This document shows positions 26,100 through 36,605 of a stretch of DNA of 64,000 bases, one piece after another. Each line of letters begins with the position of its first letter. The stretch's first letter is position 1. Source of the stretch: Pedobacter sp. Leaf176 (GTDB taxonomy: Bacteria; Bacteroidota; Bacteroidia; Sphingobacteriales; Sphingobacteriaceae). The stretch is from contig NZ_LMPD01000005.1 of assembly GCF_001424305.1 (NCBI RefSeq), positions 124,001 through 188,000 of the forward strand, in the 5' to 3' direction. The notes beneath the pieces were generated by a model, which was not told where the DNA came from, made no database searches, and saw only the letters and a list, made by a program, of their open reading frames with translations. The position numbers were made by a program, and so were the translations under genes.

Positions 26100-29000
26100 T
26101 TGAATAAATACGTACGTAAAAGTCTTAAAGTTTTACTCTGGGTAATTGCCTCTGTAATCATTCTTGTTGTTGCCCTGGCACTTTCATTAAACATACCCGC
26201 TGTACAAAACTTCGTTAAAGGTAAGGCCATTAATTACCTTAAGAATAAAACAAAAACGGAAGTACGCCTGGAAAGCGTTAAAATTGCACTTCCGAAAGAT
26301 GTTGTTTTAAATAAATTTTATATCGAAGATAGGAAAGGCGACACCCTTTTATATGCTGAAAAGCTGGCGGTCGACATCAGTTTATTTAAGCTTTTAAAAA
26401 ACACTGTTGAAGTCAATAACATTGAGCTTAAAAACATACGCGCCAATGTAAAACGAATAAATCCGGATACCACTTTTAACTTTTCCTTTCTGGTTGATGC
26501 GTTTATGAGCGATCAGAAAAAACCTGAAGAAAAAGTAGATAAAGACACCACTTCCACCCTAAAGTTTTCTGTCGATAAAGTTTCCTTCGAAGATATCGGC
26601 ATTACGTATCGTGATGACGTTGCCGGAAATGACGTAAAACTTTATTTAGGTGCTTTTAAAACCAAACTTAAGACTTTCGATTTAGCCGGACAGCATTATG
26701 TTATTAAGGATCTAACTTTAAACAACACTTCGCTTAGTTATCTTCAACAAAAACCGTTAACACAACTTGTTCAACACCTCACCAACAGCGTTGACAGTAG
26801 TCAGAAAGAAAACGGCAAACTACCATTGATAGAGGTGGAAAATTTTGCTTTTCGCAACGTAAAAGTGAATTATGATGACCAGATTTCCACAACAAAGGCG
26901 ATCGCAGATGTTAATGAGCTGGGTTTGGTTAACCTAAAGGTTGATTTAACGAACAGTAAATATACCGTTGATGATGCGAAGCTTAATAAATCAAATATCC
27001 TTTTTGCCTTTAAACCGGCACCGAGCAACGATTTGAAAAAGGTTAAGGATACTGTTGTTACACAGAAGTCGTCTTTGGGACTAATTATTAAAAATATCAG
27101 CCTGGCGGATAATAATTTACAATTCGATAATCTAGGTGCAAAAGCCTCTCCGAAAGGAATGGACTTCAATCACCTGAAAATTACCGGATTAAATTTTGGT
27201 GCGGGTGATGTGAGTTATAGCGCCGATGGCATCAAAGCCAATGTTAAAAATGGTTCATTGAAAGAAAAAAGCGGCTTTGCACTGAATGAGCTCAAAGGAA
27301 ACGCGGTTTACAATGACAGACAAATCAAGCTGACCAACTTTATTTTAAAAACGCCCAATACCAGTATCGAAAACGCAACGGAACTGAATTTTACCTCGAT
27401 GGATGACTTGACCAAACACCCTGAACGGGTAAAACTGGCTTTGAGTTTGAAAAATACCAGCATTGGATTAAAAGATGCGGGATATTTCAGTGATGCCATT
27501 CCTGCAAATTACCGCAATGAAAAGATTAAGATCAATGCCGATGTAAACGGGTATATGAACAATCTGAATATTCCACGTCTGCAAATTACTGGTTTAAAAA
27601 ATACGCAGATTGACATCAGCGGAACGGCTAAAGGTTTGCCAGACTTAAACAAGACCTTTCTGGATTTAAACATTAAAAAAATATATCTGACCAAAAGTGA
27701 TATTTTAGTTGTCGTACCCAAGAAATCTTTGCCGCCGTCGATTGAATTACCAAATGTGATTAAGGCAAAAGGTAAATTCACAGGTTCGATGACGGATTTC
27801 AACACCAATATGAATATCCAGACGGATATGGGCGGTGCCATTTTAACCGCAGCAATGAAAGGTCCGAAAGGACGGGAAAGCTATAAGGCAAATGTTAATC
27901 TGAACAATTTTAATGTTGGCCGCTTATTGAAAATGCAGCCAAAACTAGGCCGGGTTACGGTTAAGGCCGATGTTGCAGGTACAGGTTTAGACCCAAAAAA
28001 AATAAATGCTAAGTTCAACGCACGTGTTCTAAGTGCTTATTACAATAAATATACTTATCGCAATCTGAATCTTGCAGGCACTTACGCCAACCAGAACGTG
28101 GCAATAAAGGGCAGTATGCCAGATAGCAATGCGAACTTCATTTTAAATGCCAAGGCCAGTCTCGCCGGAAAATATCCATCGGTTAAAGCCGATTTGAACC
28201 TGAAACAGCTAAATCTTCAGGCTTTGAATTTCAGCCCTACTGTTCTAAGTGCTGCTGGATTGATAAAAGTAGATTTAGCCACCGCCGATGCAGATTATTT
28301 AAATGGATCGGTTGATGTTACAGGACTGCAACTGGTAAAAGACGCGCAACGGATAAACGTAGACACAATTTCTGTCCTGGCAAAAACAACTGAAACAGCC
28401 AGTGAGTTAACCTTGAAATCAGAAGTTCTATCGGCCAAGATTGATGGTAAGTATCAATTAACAAAAGTGAGCAATGCGATAATAAATGAGATTAATAAAT
28501 ATTACGCATTCGGAGAAGTTACCCAAATCCCGGATCAGCGCTTGAGGTTCTTTGTCCAGGTTTATGATTCAAAATTATTGAAACAGTTTGTGCCTGAATT
28601 AACCGTTTTTAAACAATCGCAGTTTTATGGATTGATTGACACCCAAAAAGACAGCTTGCAGATAAAAGGAAATTTCCCTCAAGTGGTTTACGGGGATTTT
28701 AAGGTGGATACTACAGTGCTTAACATCAATAACGATAATAATAAATTAACCTATGGGTTGACTGTAAAAAGACTACAAAGCCCGTCCATTGCGCTCTTTA
28801 ACACCGAAGTTAGTGGAGACGCAGCAAACAACAATTTGGGCATAAATATTTTCCTGCGGGACAGCCAGCTTAAAGACAAATATGTTATTGGTGGTACATT
28901 CCAGTCAATCAATAAAGATTTCAAATTTAGCCTGGATCCGCAAAAATTATTGCTCGATTATCAGAAATGGGTGGTTTCGCAAGATAATTACATACAATTC

Positions 29001-31097
29001 GGCAACTCTGGTATTCTGGTAAATCAATTTCAACTCAGCAATAGCGGCCAATCTTTATCTATAAATAGCAATCCAACACAGCCGAACGCCCCTTTAAACG
29101 TAGAATTTAAAGATTTTCAATTGGAAACCCTAACTAAATTTGCTGAGACAGATACCACATTGGTAGGCGGAAGATTAAACGGAACGGCAAATGTTAAAGA
29201 TTTGGCATCAACGCCAAAATTCGAAGCAAACTTAACTATTGACCAATTACGTTATCAGAAAGACCAGTTAGGCACCTTAAGGTTGGCGGTAAACAACAAT
29301 ACTCAAAATGCTTTTGAGGTTAATCTGGGATTAACAGGGGTCCACGAGTTAAGGGTTAATGGTTTCTATTACACTGCACCGCAAAGCGCATTAGACCTGA
29401 CGGTTAACATTGACAAAATTGAGATGAAGAACATCGAAAGTTTATCTCAGGGACAGTTAAAAAACGGAACTGGAACGTTAACCGGTGCGTTATCGGTAAA
29501 AGGCGCTTTAACAGCACCAAGAATTTTGGGCGATTTAACATTCAACAATGCAGGAATCAATGTGGCGTATGTGAATTCTTATTTCCGATTGCCAAATGAA
29601 AAAATATCATTTACAAGCGAGGGAATTGCTTTCAATAACTTCACGCTAATTGATTCTTTAAACCAGAAAGCGATTATTGACGGCAAGGTTTATACCACTG
29701 ACTTCAAAAATTACCGTTTTGGTTTGGACGTCAGGATGAACAATTTCCGGGCGATTAATTCAACCGCAGCAGATAATGAAATGATCTATGGAACGGTTTT
29801 CTTAACCAGCAACATCAAGGTTAGAGGCGACCTGAACCAGCCTGATGTAAACATGACAGTAAATGTTAACAAAGGGACAAAATTCTTCTTTGCCTTGCCT
29901 GCCAACGATCCGGCGGTAATTGATCAGGAAGGAATTGTTCAATTTATAGACGCAGATGCACCACCATTTAATGGACAGCGCGCTTTAAAAGTGGACAGCA
30001 TCAGCAAATCACCGGTTAAAGGAATAAACCTCGTTGCTGCAGTTAAGGTTGATCCAGAGGCAGAACTTAACGTTGTTGTAGACCCTTCAAACGGCGATGC
30101 TCTTAACATAAAAGGAGATGCAGACCTGAATGCCACAATGGATCCCAGCGGAAAAATCAGTTTAACTGGGCGTTATGAAGTGGTAGATGGATCTTATAAT
30201 CTATCTGTTGGTCCGCTCGGAAAAAAAGAATTTAGAATTGTTAAAGGGAGTACCATCATCTGGACAGGCGAACCTACTACTGCAAATGTAAACCTAACTG
30301 CTATGTATGAGGTTAATGCGGCACCAATTGACTTATTAAATCAGCCGGATCTAGTTCAGGCTAAAACGAAAATGCCATTTCAGGTTTACCTGATGATGAA
30401 AGGTGAGTTGCTTAAACCAATAATTTCATTCAAAATAGATTTACCTGAAAATGAACGGGCAACAGAAATTGGAAGTTTAGCTTATACCAGACTTCAGAAT
30501 GTAAACCGCGATGAAAGTGAGCTGAATAAACAGGTTTTTGCTTTACTTGCTCTAAACCGTTTTATTGCTAATAACCCATTCCAAAGCTTAGCCGGAGGTG
30601 GCGGAGGTGTATCTACACTCGCGCGATCGAGTGTGAGTAAATTATTAACCGAGCAGTTAAATAACCTTACCTCTGATTTAATTCAGGGCGTTGACCTTAA
30701 CTTTGGTGTTAATTCATCGGAGGATTATTCAACCGGCTCATTGCAGCAAAAAACAGATTTGGAAGTTGGCTTATCTAAAAAATTATTAAATGATAGGTTA
30801 ACGGTTACTGTGGGAAGTTCATTTGCATTGGAGGGTCCACAGGCACCAGGAGAAAAATCGACTAATATCGCCGGAAATGTGAATGTAGAATATGCCCTTT
30901 CGGCGGATGGAAGGTATCGTTTACGGGCTTACAGAAGAAATCAAAATGATATGATTGTGCAGGGCCAAATTATCGAAACAGGGTTAGGATTTACCTTAGT
31001 TGTGGATTACAACAAATTCAAAGAGATATTCCAGAAGAAAAGAAACAGAAGAACAAGAAACGTTGAACAGAGAGCACAAAATGAGAAAACTAATTAG
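26100..31097 (+). CDS. tamB: TamB-like translocation/assembly module, TTG start
   Basis: 1665 residues. The start is TTG at 26100: a stop lies three codons upstream, and no later ATG would keep the N-terminal membrane anchor (about residues 10-31). The long middle is repetitive beta-rich AsmA/DUF748-like sequence, expected to form a hydrophobic groove across the periplasm. The C-terminal ~450 residues are the DUF490/TamB domain (GRYEVVDGSYNLSVGPLGKK, then NEYRAT-type region). It acts with an outer-membrane TamA/TamL barrel in envelope lipid or protein transport. Its last 17 bp overlap the start of that partner. Confidence 0.9.
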   Translation: MNKYVRKSLKVLLWVIASVIILVVALALSLNIPAVQNFVKGKAINYLKNKTKTEVRLESVKIALPKDVVLNKFYIEDRKGDTLLYAEKLAVDISLFKLLKNTVEVNNIELKNIRANVKRINPDTTFNFSFLVDAFMSDQKKPEEKVDKDTTSTLKFSVDKVSFEDIGITYRDDVAGNDVKLYLGAFKTKLKTFDLAGQHYVIKDLTLNNTSLSYLQQKPLTQLVQHLTNSVDSSQKENGKLPLIEVENFAFRNVKVNYDDQISTTKAIADVNELGLVNLKVDLTNSKYTVDDAKLNKSNILFAFKPAPSNDLKKVKDTVVTQKSSLGLIIKNISLADNNLQFDNLGAKASPKGMDFNHLKITGLNFGAGDVSYSADGIKANVKNGSLKEKSGFALNELKGNAVYNDRQIKLTNFILKTPNTSIENATELNFTSMDDLTKHPERVKLALSLKNTSIGLKDAGYFSDAIPANYRNEKIKINADVNGYMNNLNIPRLQITGLKNTQIDISGTAKGLPDLNKTFLDLNIKKIYLTKSDILVVVPKKSLPPSIELPNVIKAKGKFTGSMTDFNTNMNIQTDMGGAILTAAMKGPKGRESYKANVNLNNFNVGRLLKMQPKLGRVTVKADVAGTGLDPKKINAKFNARVLSAYYNKYTYRNLNLAGTYANQNVAIKGSMPDSNANFILNAKASLAGKYPSVKADLNLKQLNLQALNFSPTVLSAAGLIKVDLATADADYLNGSVDVTGLQLVKDAQRINVDTISVLAKTTETASELTLKSEVLSAKIDGKYQLTKVSNAIINEINKYYAFGEVTQIPDQRLRFFVQVYDSKLLKQFVPELTVFKQSQFYGLIDTQKDSLQIKGNFPQVVYGDFKVDTTVLNINNDNNKLTYGLTVKRLQSPSIALFNTEVSGDAANNNLGINIFLRDSQLKDKYVIGGTFQSINKDFKFSLDPQKLLLDYQKWVVSQDNYIQFGNSGILVNQFQLSNSGQSLSINSNPTQPNAPLNVEFKDFQLETLTKFAETDTTLVGGRLNGTANVKDLASTPKFEANLTIDQLRYQKDQLGTLRLAVNNNTQNAFEVNLGLTGVHELRVNGFYYTAPQSALDLTVNIDKIEMKNIESLSQGQLKNGTGTLTGALSVKGALTAPRILGDLTFNNAGINVAYVNSYFRLPNEKISFTSEGIAFNNFTLIDSLNQKAIIDGKVYTTDFKNYRFGLDVRMNNFRAINSTAADNEMIYGTVFLTSNIKVRGDLNQPDVNMTVNVNKGTKFFFALPANDPAVIDQEGIVQFIDADAPPFNGQRALKVDSISKSPVKGINLVAAVKVDPEAELNVVVDPSNGDALNIKGDADLNATMDPSGKISLTGRYEVVDGSYNLSVGPLGKKEFRIVKGSTIIWTGEPTTANVNLTAMYEVNAAPIDLLNQPDLVQAKTKMPFQVYLMMKGELLKPIISFKIDLPENERATEIGSLAYTRLQNVNRDESELNKQVFALLALNRFIANNPFQSLAGGGGGVSTLARSSVSKLLTEQLNNLTSDLIQGVDLNFGVNSSEDYSTGSLQQKTDLEVGLSKKLLNDRLTVTVGSSFALEGPQAPGEKSTNIAGNVNVEYALSADGRYRLRAYRRNQNDMIVQGQIIETGLGFTLVVDYNKFKEIFQKKRNRRTRNVEQRAQNEKTN

Positions 31098-33381
31098 ACC
31101 TATTTTATTTTTATTGGCCTGTTTAGTTTATGCGGGCTGTAGTAGTACGAAATCACTTAAACCCGGACAGGTTTTATATACTGGAGCAGAAGTTAATATC
31201 AACCCGGATTCTTCGGGCAAAATTGATGATGAAAAGCAAGTAAAAGCCGACTTAAAAAGCAAAACACGGCCGCGCCCTAATAATAAACTGAAGCTGGCCA
31301 TTTATAATTTTGCAGGCGAACCTAAAAAACCAAAAGGTTTAAGAAACTGGATCAGAAAAAAAGGCCAGGCACCTGTACTTTTAAGTGAGGTTAAATTAAA
31401 ATATAACAATGATGTGTTAACAAGCTATCTGCTTAGTGAAGGTTATTTGCAGGCCGTTGTTACCGGAGACACCGTGGTGAAAAATAAAAAAGGAAAAGCC
31501 ATCTACACGGCAGTTACGGGTGAAAGGTATAAAATCAATAAGGTAAATTTCCCACCGGATTCAGGTGTGCTGACTAACATTATAAATTCCAATAAAGACA
31601 AAACCTTACTAAAAGTTGGTGACTATTATGATTTGGACGTTTACAAAAATGAACGCGTCAGGATTGATAATGATCTGAAAGAAAGCGGCTATTTCTATTT
31701 TAGTCCTGATTACTTGATTATGCAGGTTGATAGTACGATAGGCAAAAATTTGGTAAACATCACAGTAAAGGTAAAAGATATAGCACCTGATGCCGGGTTG
31801 AAACCTTATACGATTAATAATATCAACATTTACCCTAATTATTCTATTCGAAGAGATAGTATACTTCGTCGATTGAAGCCTTTAGAATACCATGAATTTA
31901 ATATTTATGATGATAGGAATACATTTAAGCCAAGGTTATTTGACCGGTTGGTCTTTTTTCAGAAAGGCGAATTGTATAACCGCAGGGATCATAACCAATC
32001 GCTAAACAGAATGGTTAATGTAGGCGCCTTTCAGGACGTCCGGGCTGAATTTCTACCTTTAGATAGCTTTAAAAACAACCAACTAGATTTAAATATCTAT
32101 TTAACCCCTCTAAAGAAGAACTCACTTACCTTTTCTGTTACAGGAACTAGTAAATCGAACAACTTCGTAGGTTCAGAAGTTAAGGTAACGCAAACCACGA
32201 GAAATTTATTCAGGGGTGCAGAGCAATTAGATATTAGTGCGAGCGGTGGTTTCGAAACCCAGACAAGAGGAACCTCATTAGGCAGGAATTCACTTTCACT
32301 AACCGCTGAAGGCAAACTGACGTTTCCAAGGTTTATTATCCCATTTTACAAACCAAACAGCACAACTGCTTTTATTCCAAAAACAATCGCTTCGCTTTCC
32401 TACCAGATGTTAAACCGTGGTTCTGAATACACTTTGCATGCTTTCAAAGGCCAATTTGGCTATAACTTTAAAGAAAATCAATACAAAGAACATAATTTTA
32501 ACCCCATATCTGTGAGTTACATATCTACCGGATTTACAGATACAATTATCAGAGATAGTATATTTAAAGCTAACCCACTATTAAGGACTACGCTAGAAAA
32601 TCAATTCATTATTGGTAGCAACTACAATTTCACTTATACCAATCAAATGGAAGAAAACCGTAGAAACAACGTATATTTTTACGGTGGGGTTGAAACCGGC
32701 GGTAATGTTTGGGGCGCGTTTGTTCCCAAAGATGAGGAAGGCAGACGATCGATCTTTAATGTTCCTTTGTCTCAATTTGTAAGATTTGAAGCGGATTTAA
32801 GAGATTATTATAAAGTTACCAGAAATGTCGTATGGGCTAACCGGTTAAACCTAGGTTACGGTTATGCTTATGGAAACAGCACATCACTACCGTTTGTCAG
32901 ACAATTTTTTGCTGGTGGAAGTAACGATATCCGGGCATTTCCAGCCAGAACATTAGGTCCGGGTACCTATAAAGTTCCTGAAGATGCGGTTTTTGCCGAT
33001 CAGGGTGGCGATATCAAATTGATGTTAAACTCAGAATTAAGGTTTAAAATCGTTAGCATCTTATATGGTGCATTGTTTGTAGATGCCGGTAACGTTTGGC
33101 TACGTAAGGAAGATACAGGAATACCTGGCACAACAAATACGGGCAGACCAGGCTCTGAATTTAAACTCAAGAATGCGCTAAATGAACTTGCCGTAGGCAC
33201 GGGAGCTGGGGTCCGTGTAGATGCAACTATTTTTGTAATCCGTCTTGATGTTGCATTTCCTATCCGTAAGCCATACCTGCCTGAAGGGCAACGCTGGGTA
33301 TTCGACAATATTTCTTTTGGAAACAAAGATTGGAGAAGGCAAAATTTAATCTTTAATATTGGTATAGGCTATCCTTTCTAA
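31081..33381 (+). CDS. tamL: TamL: BamA/TamA-family outer-membrane lipoprotein
   Basis: 766 residues from the ATG at 31081, which overlaps the end of tamB by 17 bp. The N-terminus is a lipoprotein signal (LLACLVYAGCSS, lipid Cys at about residue 16), a feature of the Bacteroidota TamA homologue TamL. POTRA-like repeats follow (about 30-370) and then an Omp85 barrel with FVRQFFAGGSNDIRAFPAR, the conserved surface-loop type motif, ending in Phe (IGIGYPF) as outer-membrane proteins do. Functions with TamB; the overlap suggests coupled translation. Confidence 0.9.
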   Translation: MRKLIRPILFLLACLVYAGCSSTKSLKPGQVLYTGAEVNINPDSSGKIDDEKQVKADLKSKTRPRPNNKLKLAIYNFAGEPKKPKGLRNWIRKKGQAPVLLSEVKLKYNNDVLTSYLLSEGYLQAVVTGDTVVKNKKGKAIYTAVTGERYKINKVNFPPDSGVLTNIINSNKDKTLLKVGDYYDLDVYKNERVRIDNDLKESGYFYFSPDYLIMQVDSTIGKNLVNITVKVKDIAPDAGLKPYTINNINIYPNYSIRRDSILRRLKPLEYHEFNIYDDRNTFKPRLFDRLVFFQKGELYNRRDHNQSLNRMVNVGAFQDVRAEFLPLDSFKNNQLDLNIYLTPLKKNSLTFSVTGTSKSNNFVGSEVKVTQTTRNLFRGAEQLDISASGGFETQTRGTSLGRNSLSLTAEGKLTFPRFIIPFYKPNSTTAFIPKTIASLSYQMLNRGSEYTLHAFKGQFGYNFKENQYKEHNFNPISVSYISTGFTDTIIRDSIFKANPLLRTTLENQFIIGSNYNFTYTNQMEENRRNNVYFYGGVETGGNVWGAFVPKDEEGRRSIFNVPLSQFVRFEADLRDYYKVTRNVVWANRLNLGYGYAYGNSTSLPFVRQFFAGGSNDIRAFPARTLGPGTYKVPEDAVFADQGGDIKLMLNSELRFKIVSILYGALFVDAGNVWLRKEDTGIPGTTNTGRPGSEFKLKNALNELAVGTGAGVRVDATIFVIRLDVAFPIRKPYLPEGQRWVFDNISFGNKDWRRQNLIFNIGIGYPF

Positions 33382-33386
33382 AATTT

Positions 33387-34415
33387 ATGAAATTAATTAC
33401 CAGGATTAAAAATTTTTTCATTGCGCTTTATCATCTTTTTATAGCCGCAGGAAAGGGTTTTGCCGAAGACAGAATTACAAAACTCAGTGCTTCATTAGCT
33501 TACTACACTATTTTTTCGCTTACACCATTAATTATCATTGTCCTTTCCGCGGCCACTCTGTTTTTGGGCGACAAAAGCAACAGTGATACCCGAATTAAGT
33601 TTTTTGCACAAGTTACCAATATGGTTGGTTCTGATGCCGCAGCGCAAATCCAGGGCTTTGTTGAGCATTCGACTAAATCCGGTCAATCTACTATCGGATT
33701 AATCATCGGTATCTCAACGCTTATTATTGGTTCGACGGCAATTTTTATTGAAATCCAGGACAGTATCAACATGATATGGAAAGTTAAAGCAATTCCAAAA
33801 AAAGGCTGGCTTAAAATGCTGACCAACCGGTTGCTTTCCTTTTCGCTTATCGTATCGATGGGATTCTTGTTACTGGTTTCCCTGGTCATAAATAGTGTTG
33901 TTGTTGGATTAGGCGACAAATTAATTAACTTAATTTCAAAAACTAACATTGATGAGGTTGTACCCGTAGCAGACGATACAATGGGCTTAATAATTTACAT
34001 TCTGAATAATGTAATTACGCTGGCCGCAGTAACCGCCGTTTTTACAGTCATATTTAAAGTTTTGCCTGATGTAGTCATCAAATGGAAATCTGCTATAATA
34101 GGCGCATTGTTTACCGCAGTGCTTTTTAGCCTGGGAAAATATTTAATTGGTATTTATATCGAAAAAGGTAATCCGGGTTCTGCATTTGGCGCTGCAAGTT
34201 CAATCATAGTGATACTGCTTTGGATTTACTATACATCAATAATTCTGTACTTCGGTGCAGAATTTACTCAGGCTTATGCAGAAAAATACGACGGCGGAAT
34301 TAGCCCTAGCAAATATGCAGTGTTCACGAAAATCACTATAGTTGAGAAAAAGGTGGATGTATTACCTCCTCAACACCCCGAGGATACGATTGATGCGCCG
34401 GAAATAAAATCCTAG
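33387..34415 (+). CDS. YihY/BrkB-family inner-membrane protein
   Basis: 342 residues. About six membrane helices. Family hallmarks are KLSASLAYYTIFSLTPLIII near the N-terminus and the C-terminal GAASSIIVILLWIYYTSIILYFGAEFT region, with a hydrophilic tail. Often mis-called ribonuclease BN. E. coli YhjD/YihY homologues are implicated in envelope functions. Only 5 bp after tamL, so probably the third gene of a tamB-tamL-yihY operon. Confidence 0.88.
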   Translation: MKLITRIKNFFIALYHLFIAAGKGFAEDRITKLSASLAYYTIFSLTPLIIIVLSAATLFLGDKSNSDTRIKFFAQVTNMVGSDAAAQIQGFVEHSTKSGQSTIGLIIGISTLIIGSTAIFIEIQDSINMIWKVKAIPKKGWLKMLTNRLLSFSLIVSMGFLLLVSLVINSVVVGLGDKLINLISKTNIDEVVPVADDTMGLIIYILNNVITLAAVTAVFTVIFKVLPDVVIKWKSAIIGALFTAVLFSLGKYLIGIYIEKGNPGSAFGAASSIIVILLWIYYTSIILYFGAEFTQAYAEKYDGGISPSKYAVFTKITIVEKKVDVLPPQHPEDTIDAPEIKS

Positions 34416-34448
34416 TTAAAGAATTCCTGTCGTAAATGGATTAAGCCG

Positions 34449-36317
34449 TTAAGCAACTTCATTAATTAGCTTTGGTTCTTCCTCAACCTCGTCTTTTTCC
34501 ACACGCAGATTTTTGATAATATGCTGTTGCCGATCAGGTGTATTTTTGCCCATATAGTATTCCAGCAAACTTTTAATCGTCTGGTCTTTCAATATTACCG
34601 GGTCAAGCCTGATGTCTTTGCCAATAAACAAACCAAATTCATCAGGTGAAATTTCACCTAAACCTTTAAAACGGGTTATCTCTGGTTTATTGCCTAGTTT
34701 TTCTATTGCGTTCCGTCGCTCTTCATCACTATAACAATAAATGGTTTCTTTCTTGTTGCGAACCCTGAATAGCGGGGTTTGTAAAATGTATACATGCCCT
34801 GCTTTTACTAAATCAGGAAAAAACTGTAGGAAGAAAGTCATCATCAATAACCGGATGTGCATGCCATCTACATCGGCATCAGTAGCGATAACAATGTTGT
34901 TGTAATGCAAGCCCTCTAATCCATCTTCAATATTCAAAGCATGTTGAAGCAGGTTGAATTCTTCGTTTTCATAAACCACTTTTTTAGTTAATTCATAACA
35001 GTTAAGAGGTTTGCCTTTCAGACTGAAAACAGCCTGACAATCCACATCCCGGGATTTTGTTATTGAGCCCGATGCAGAATCACCTTCGGTGATGAACAAG
35101 GTTGTTTCGTATCGTTTTTCATGTGTGGAGTTAAAATGAACTTTGCAATCCCGAAGTTTTTTGTTGTGCAAGGATGCTTTTTTAGCCCGGTCATTCGCCA
35201 GTTTTTTAATGCCCGCGATATCTTTACGCTCCCTTTCTGATTGATTAATGCGCTTTAAAAGCGCATCAGCTACATCAGGGTTTTTATGCAGGTAATTATC
35301 GAGTTCCTTTTTAACAAAATCATTTATAAAGGTTGCTACAGATGGTCCCTCCGGTCCCATATTCTGAGAACCTAATTTTGTTTTGGTTTGTGATTCGAAT
35401 ACCGGTTCCTGCACACGTACTGAAATGGCTGCTATTATCGAAGAACGAACATCAGCAGCATCGAATTCCTTTTTGAAAAATTCGCGGATGGTTTTGACGA
35501 CTGCAGCCCTGAAAGCTGCCTGGTGTGTTCCACCTTGCGTGGTATGCTGTCCGTTTACGAATGAATGATAATCCTCACCATATTGCTGCCCATGTGTCAT
35601 GGCAATTTCTATGTCGTTACCAATCATGTGAATAATCGGATACCTTATCTCTTCCGGTTTATTAAATTTAGAAAGTAAATCGTAAAGTCCTCTTTCGGAA
35701 AAGTATTTCTGGTTGTTGAAGTTTATGGTTAGACCGGTATTTAAGAATACATAATTCCAGACCATGCTTTCTACAAAATCCGGAATGTAATGATAGTTTC
35801 TGAAAATGGTTTCGTCGGGATAAAAGGTAATGGCCGTACCATTTCGTTGAGTAGTATCAATTACCGGTTGTTCATTTACGATTTCACCTTTTGAAAATTC
35901 AACCTTTTTCGTTTTACCATCACGATAAGATTGTACTGTGAAACTCGTAGACAATGCATTCACCGCTTTTGTACCGACACCATTTAATCCGACCGATTTC
36001 TGGAAAGCATTACTATCGTACTTTCCACCCGTATTAATTTTACTTACACAATCTATAACTTTTCCAAGCGGAATACCACGGCCATAATCACGCACATTTA
36101 TCTTTTGTTCTGAAACGGTTATTTCAATGGTTTTGCCGGTCCCCATTACAAATTCATCGATGGAGTTATCTACAATTTCTTTTAACAAAACATAGATCCC
36201 GTCGTCCTGAGCAGAGCCATCACCAAGTTTACCGATATACATACCGGGACGTAATCTGATGTGTTCTTTCCAGTCTAACGATCGAATACTGTCGTCATTG
36301 TAAATTACTTCTGCCAT
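34449..36317 (-). CDS. parE: DNA topoisomerase IV subunit B
   Basis: 622 residues. GHKL ATPase domain with [10 protein letters not shown] (Asn for Mg-ATP), [21 protein letters not shown] and QTKTKLG; the Toprim domain has EGDSASGS and [17 protein letters not shown]. It lacks the GyrB C-terminal insertion and its length (~620) fits ParE of Bacteroidota. Together with ParC it decatenates daughter chromosomes. The ParC gene is not in the window on either side; on the minus strand nothing follows within 5 kb. Confidence 0.9.
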   Translation of the reverse strand: MAEVIYNDDSIRSLDWKEHIRLRPGMYIGKLGDGSAQDDGIYVLLKEIVDNSIDEFVMGTGKTIEITVSEQKINVRDYGRGIPLGKVIDCVSKINTGGKYDSNAFQKSVGLNGVGTKAVNALSTSFTVQSYRDGKTKKVEFSKGEIVNEQPVIDTTQRNGTAITFYPDETIFRNYHYIPDFVESMVWNYVFLNTGLTINFNNQKYFSERGLYDLLSKFNKPEEIRYPIIHMIGNDIEIAMTHGQQYGEDYHSFVNGQHTTQGGTHQAAFRAAVVKTIREFFKKEFDAADVRSSIIAAISVRVQEPVFESQTKTKLGSQNMGPEGPSVATFINDFVKKELDNYLHKNPDVADALLKRINQSERERKDIAGIKKLANDRAKKASLHNKKLRDCKVHFNSTHEKRYETTLFITEGDSASGSITKSRDVDCQAVFSLKGKPLNCYELTKKVVYENEEFNLLQHALNIEDGLEGLHYNNIVIATDADVDGMHIRLLMMTFFLQFFPDLVKAGHVYILQTPLFRVRNKKETIYCYSDEERRNAIEKLGNKPEITRFKGLGEISPDEFGLFIGKDIRLDPVILKDQTIKSLLEYYMGKNTPDRQQHIIKNLRVEKDEVEEEPKLINEVA

Positions 36318-36605
36318 AAATATTTTTTACCTGCTTTGAAAACTTTGCTAAAATAGTCATTCCAAAAGAATTTATCTTCCCGGCAGAAGAAAGAAATATC
36401 AACAAAATTAGGAGGAAATTAATCCATTGCAAACTTAAAGCAACCCCGTCCCCGCCGATTTCATTTCAGCATAATTTCTGGATTTCGGATAGAAATAATT
36501 TCAAGTCATTGCCGTTTAGCCGGTCTGAGGCAATCATTAACTGCATCAACGCCTTAAATATTCCATAATTTCCATATCTTCAACACTTAATTTATTATCC
36601 CCTCC
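36318..36605. other. Divergent intergenic region parE / permease
   Basis: 288 bp between divergent genes, so promoters for both should lie here, but I could not single out a good TAnnTTTG match. One weak hairpin (ATTGCC at 36508 with GGCAAT at 36529-36534) may be a degraded REP. No small gene recognised. Confidence 0.4.

Noticed and set aside
31000..31080. Upstream extension of tamL from 31000
   Set aside because: Would place 27 residues before the lipoprotein signal and lie inside tamB; the ATG at 31081 begins the signal peptide.
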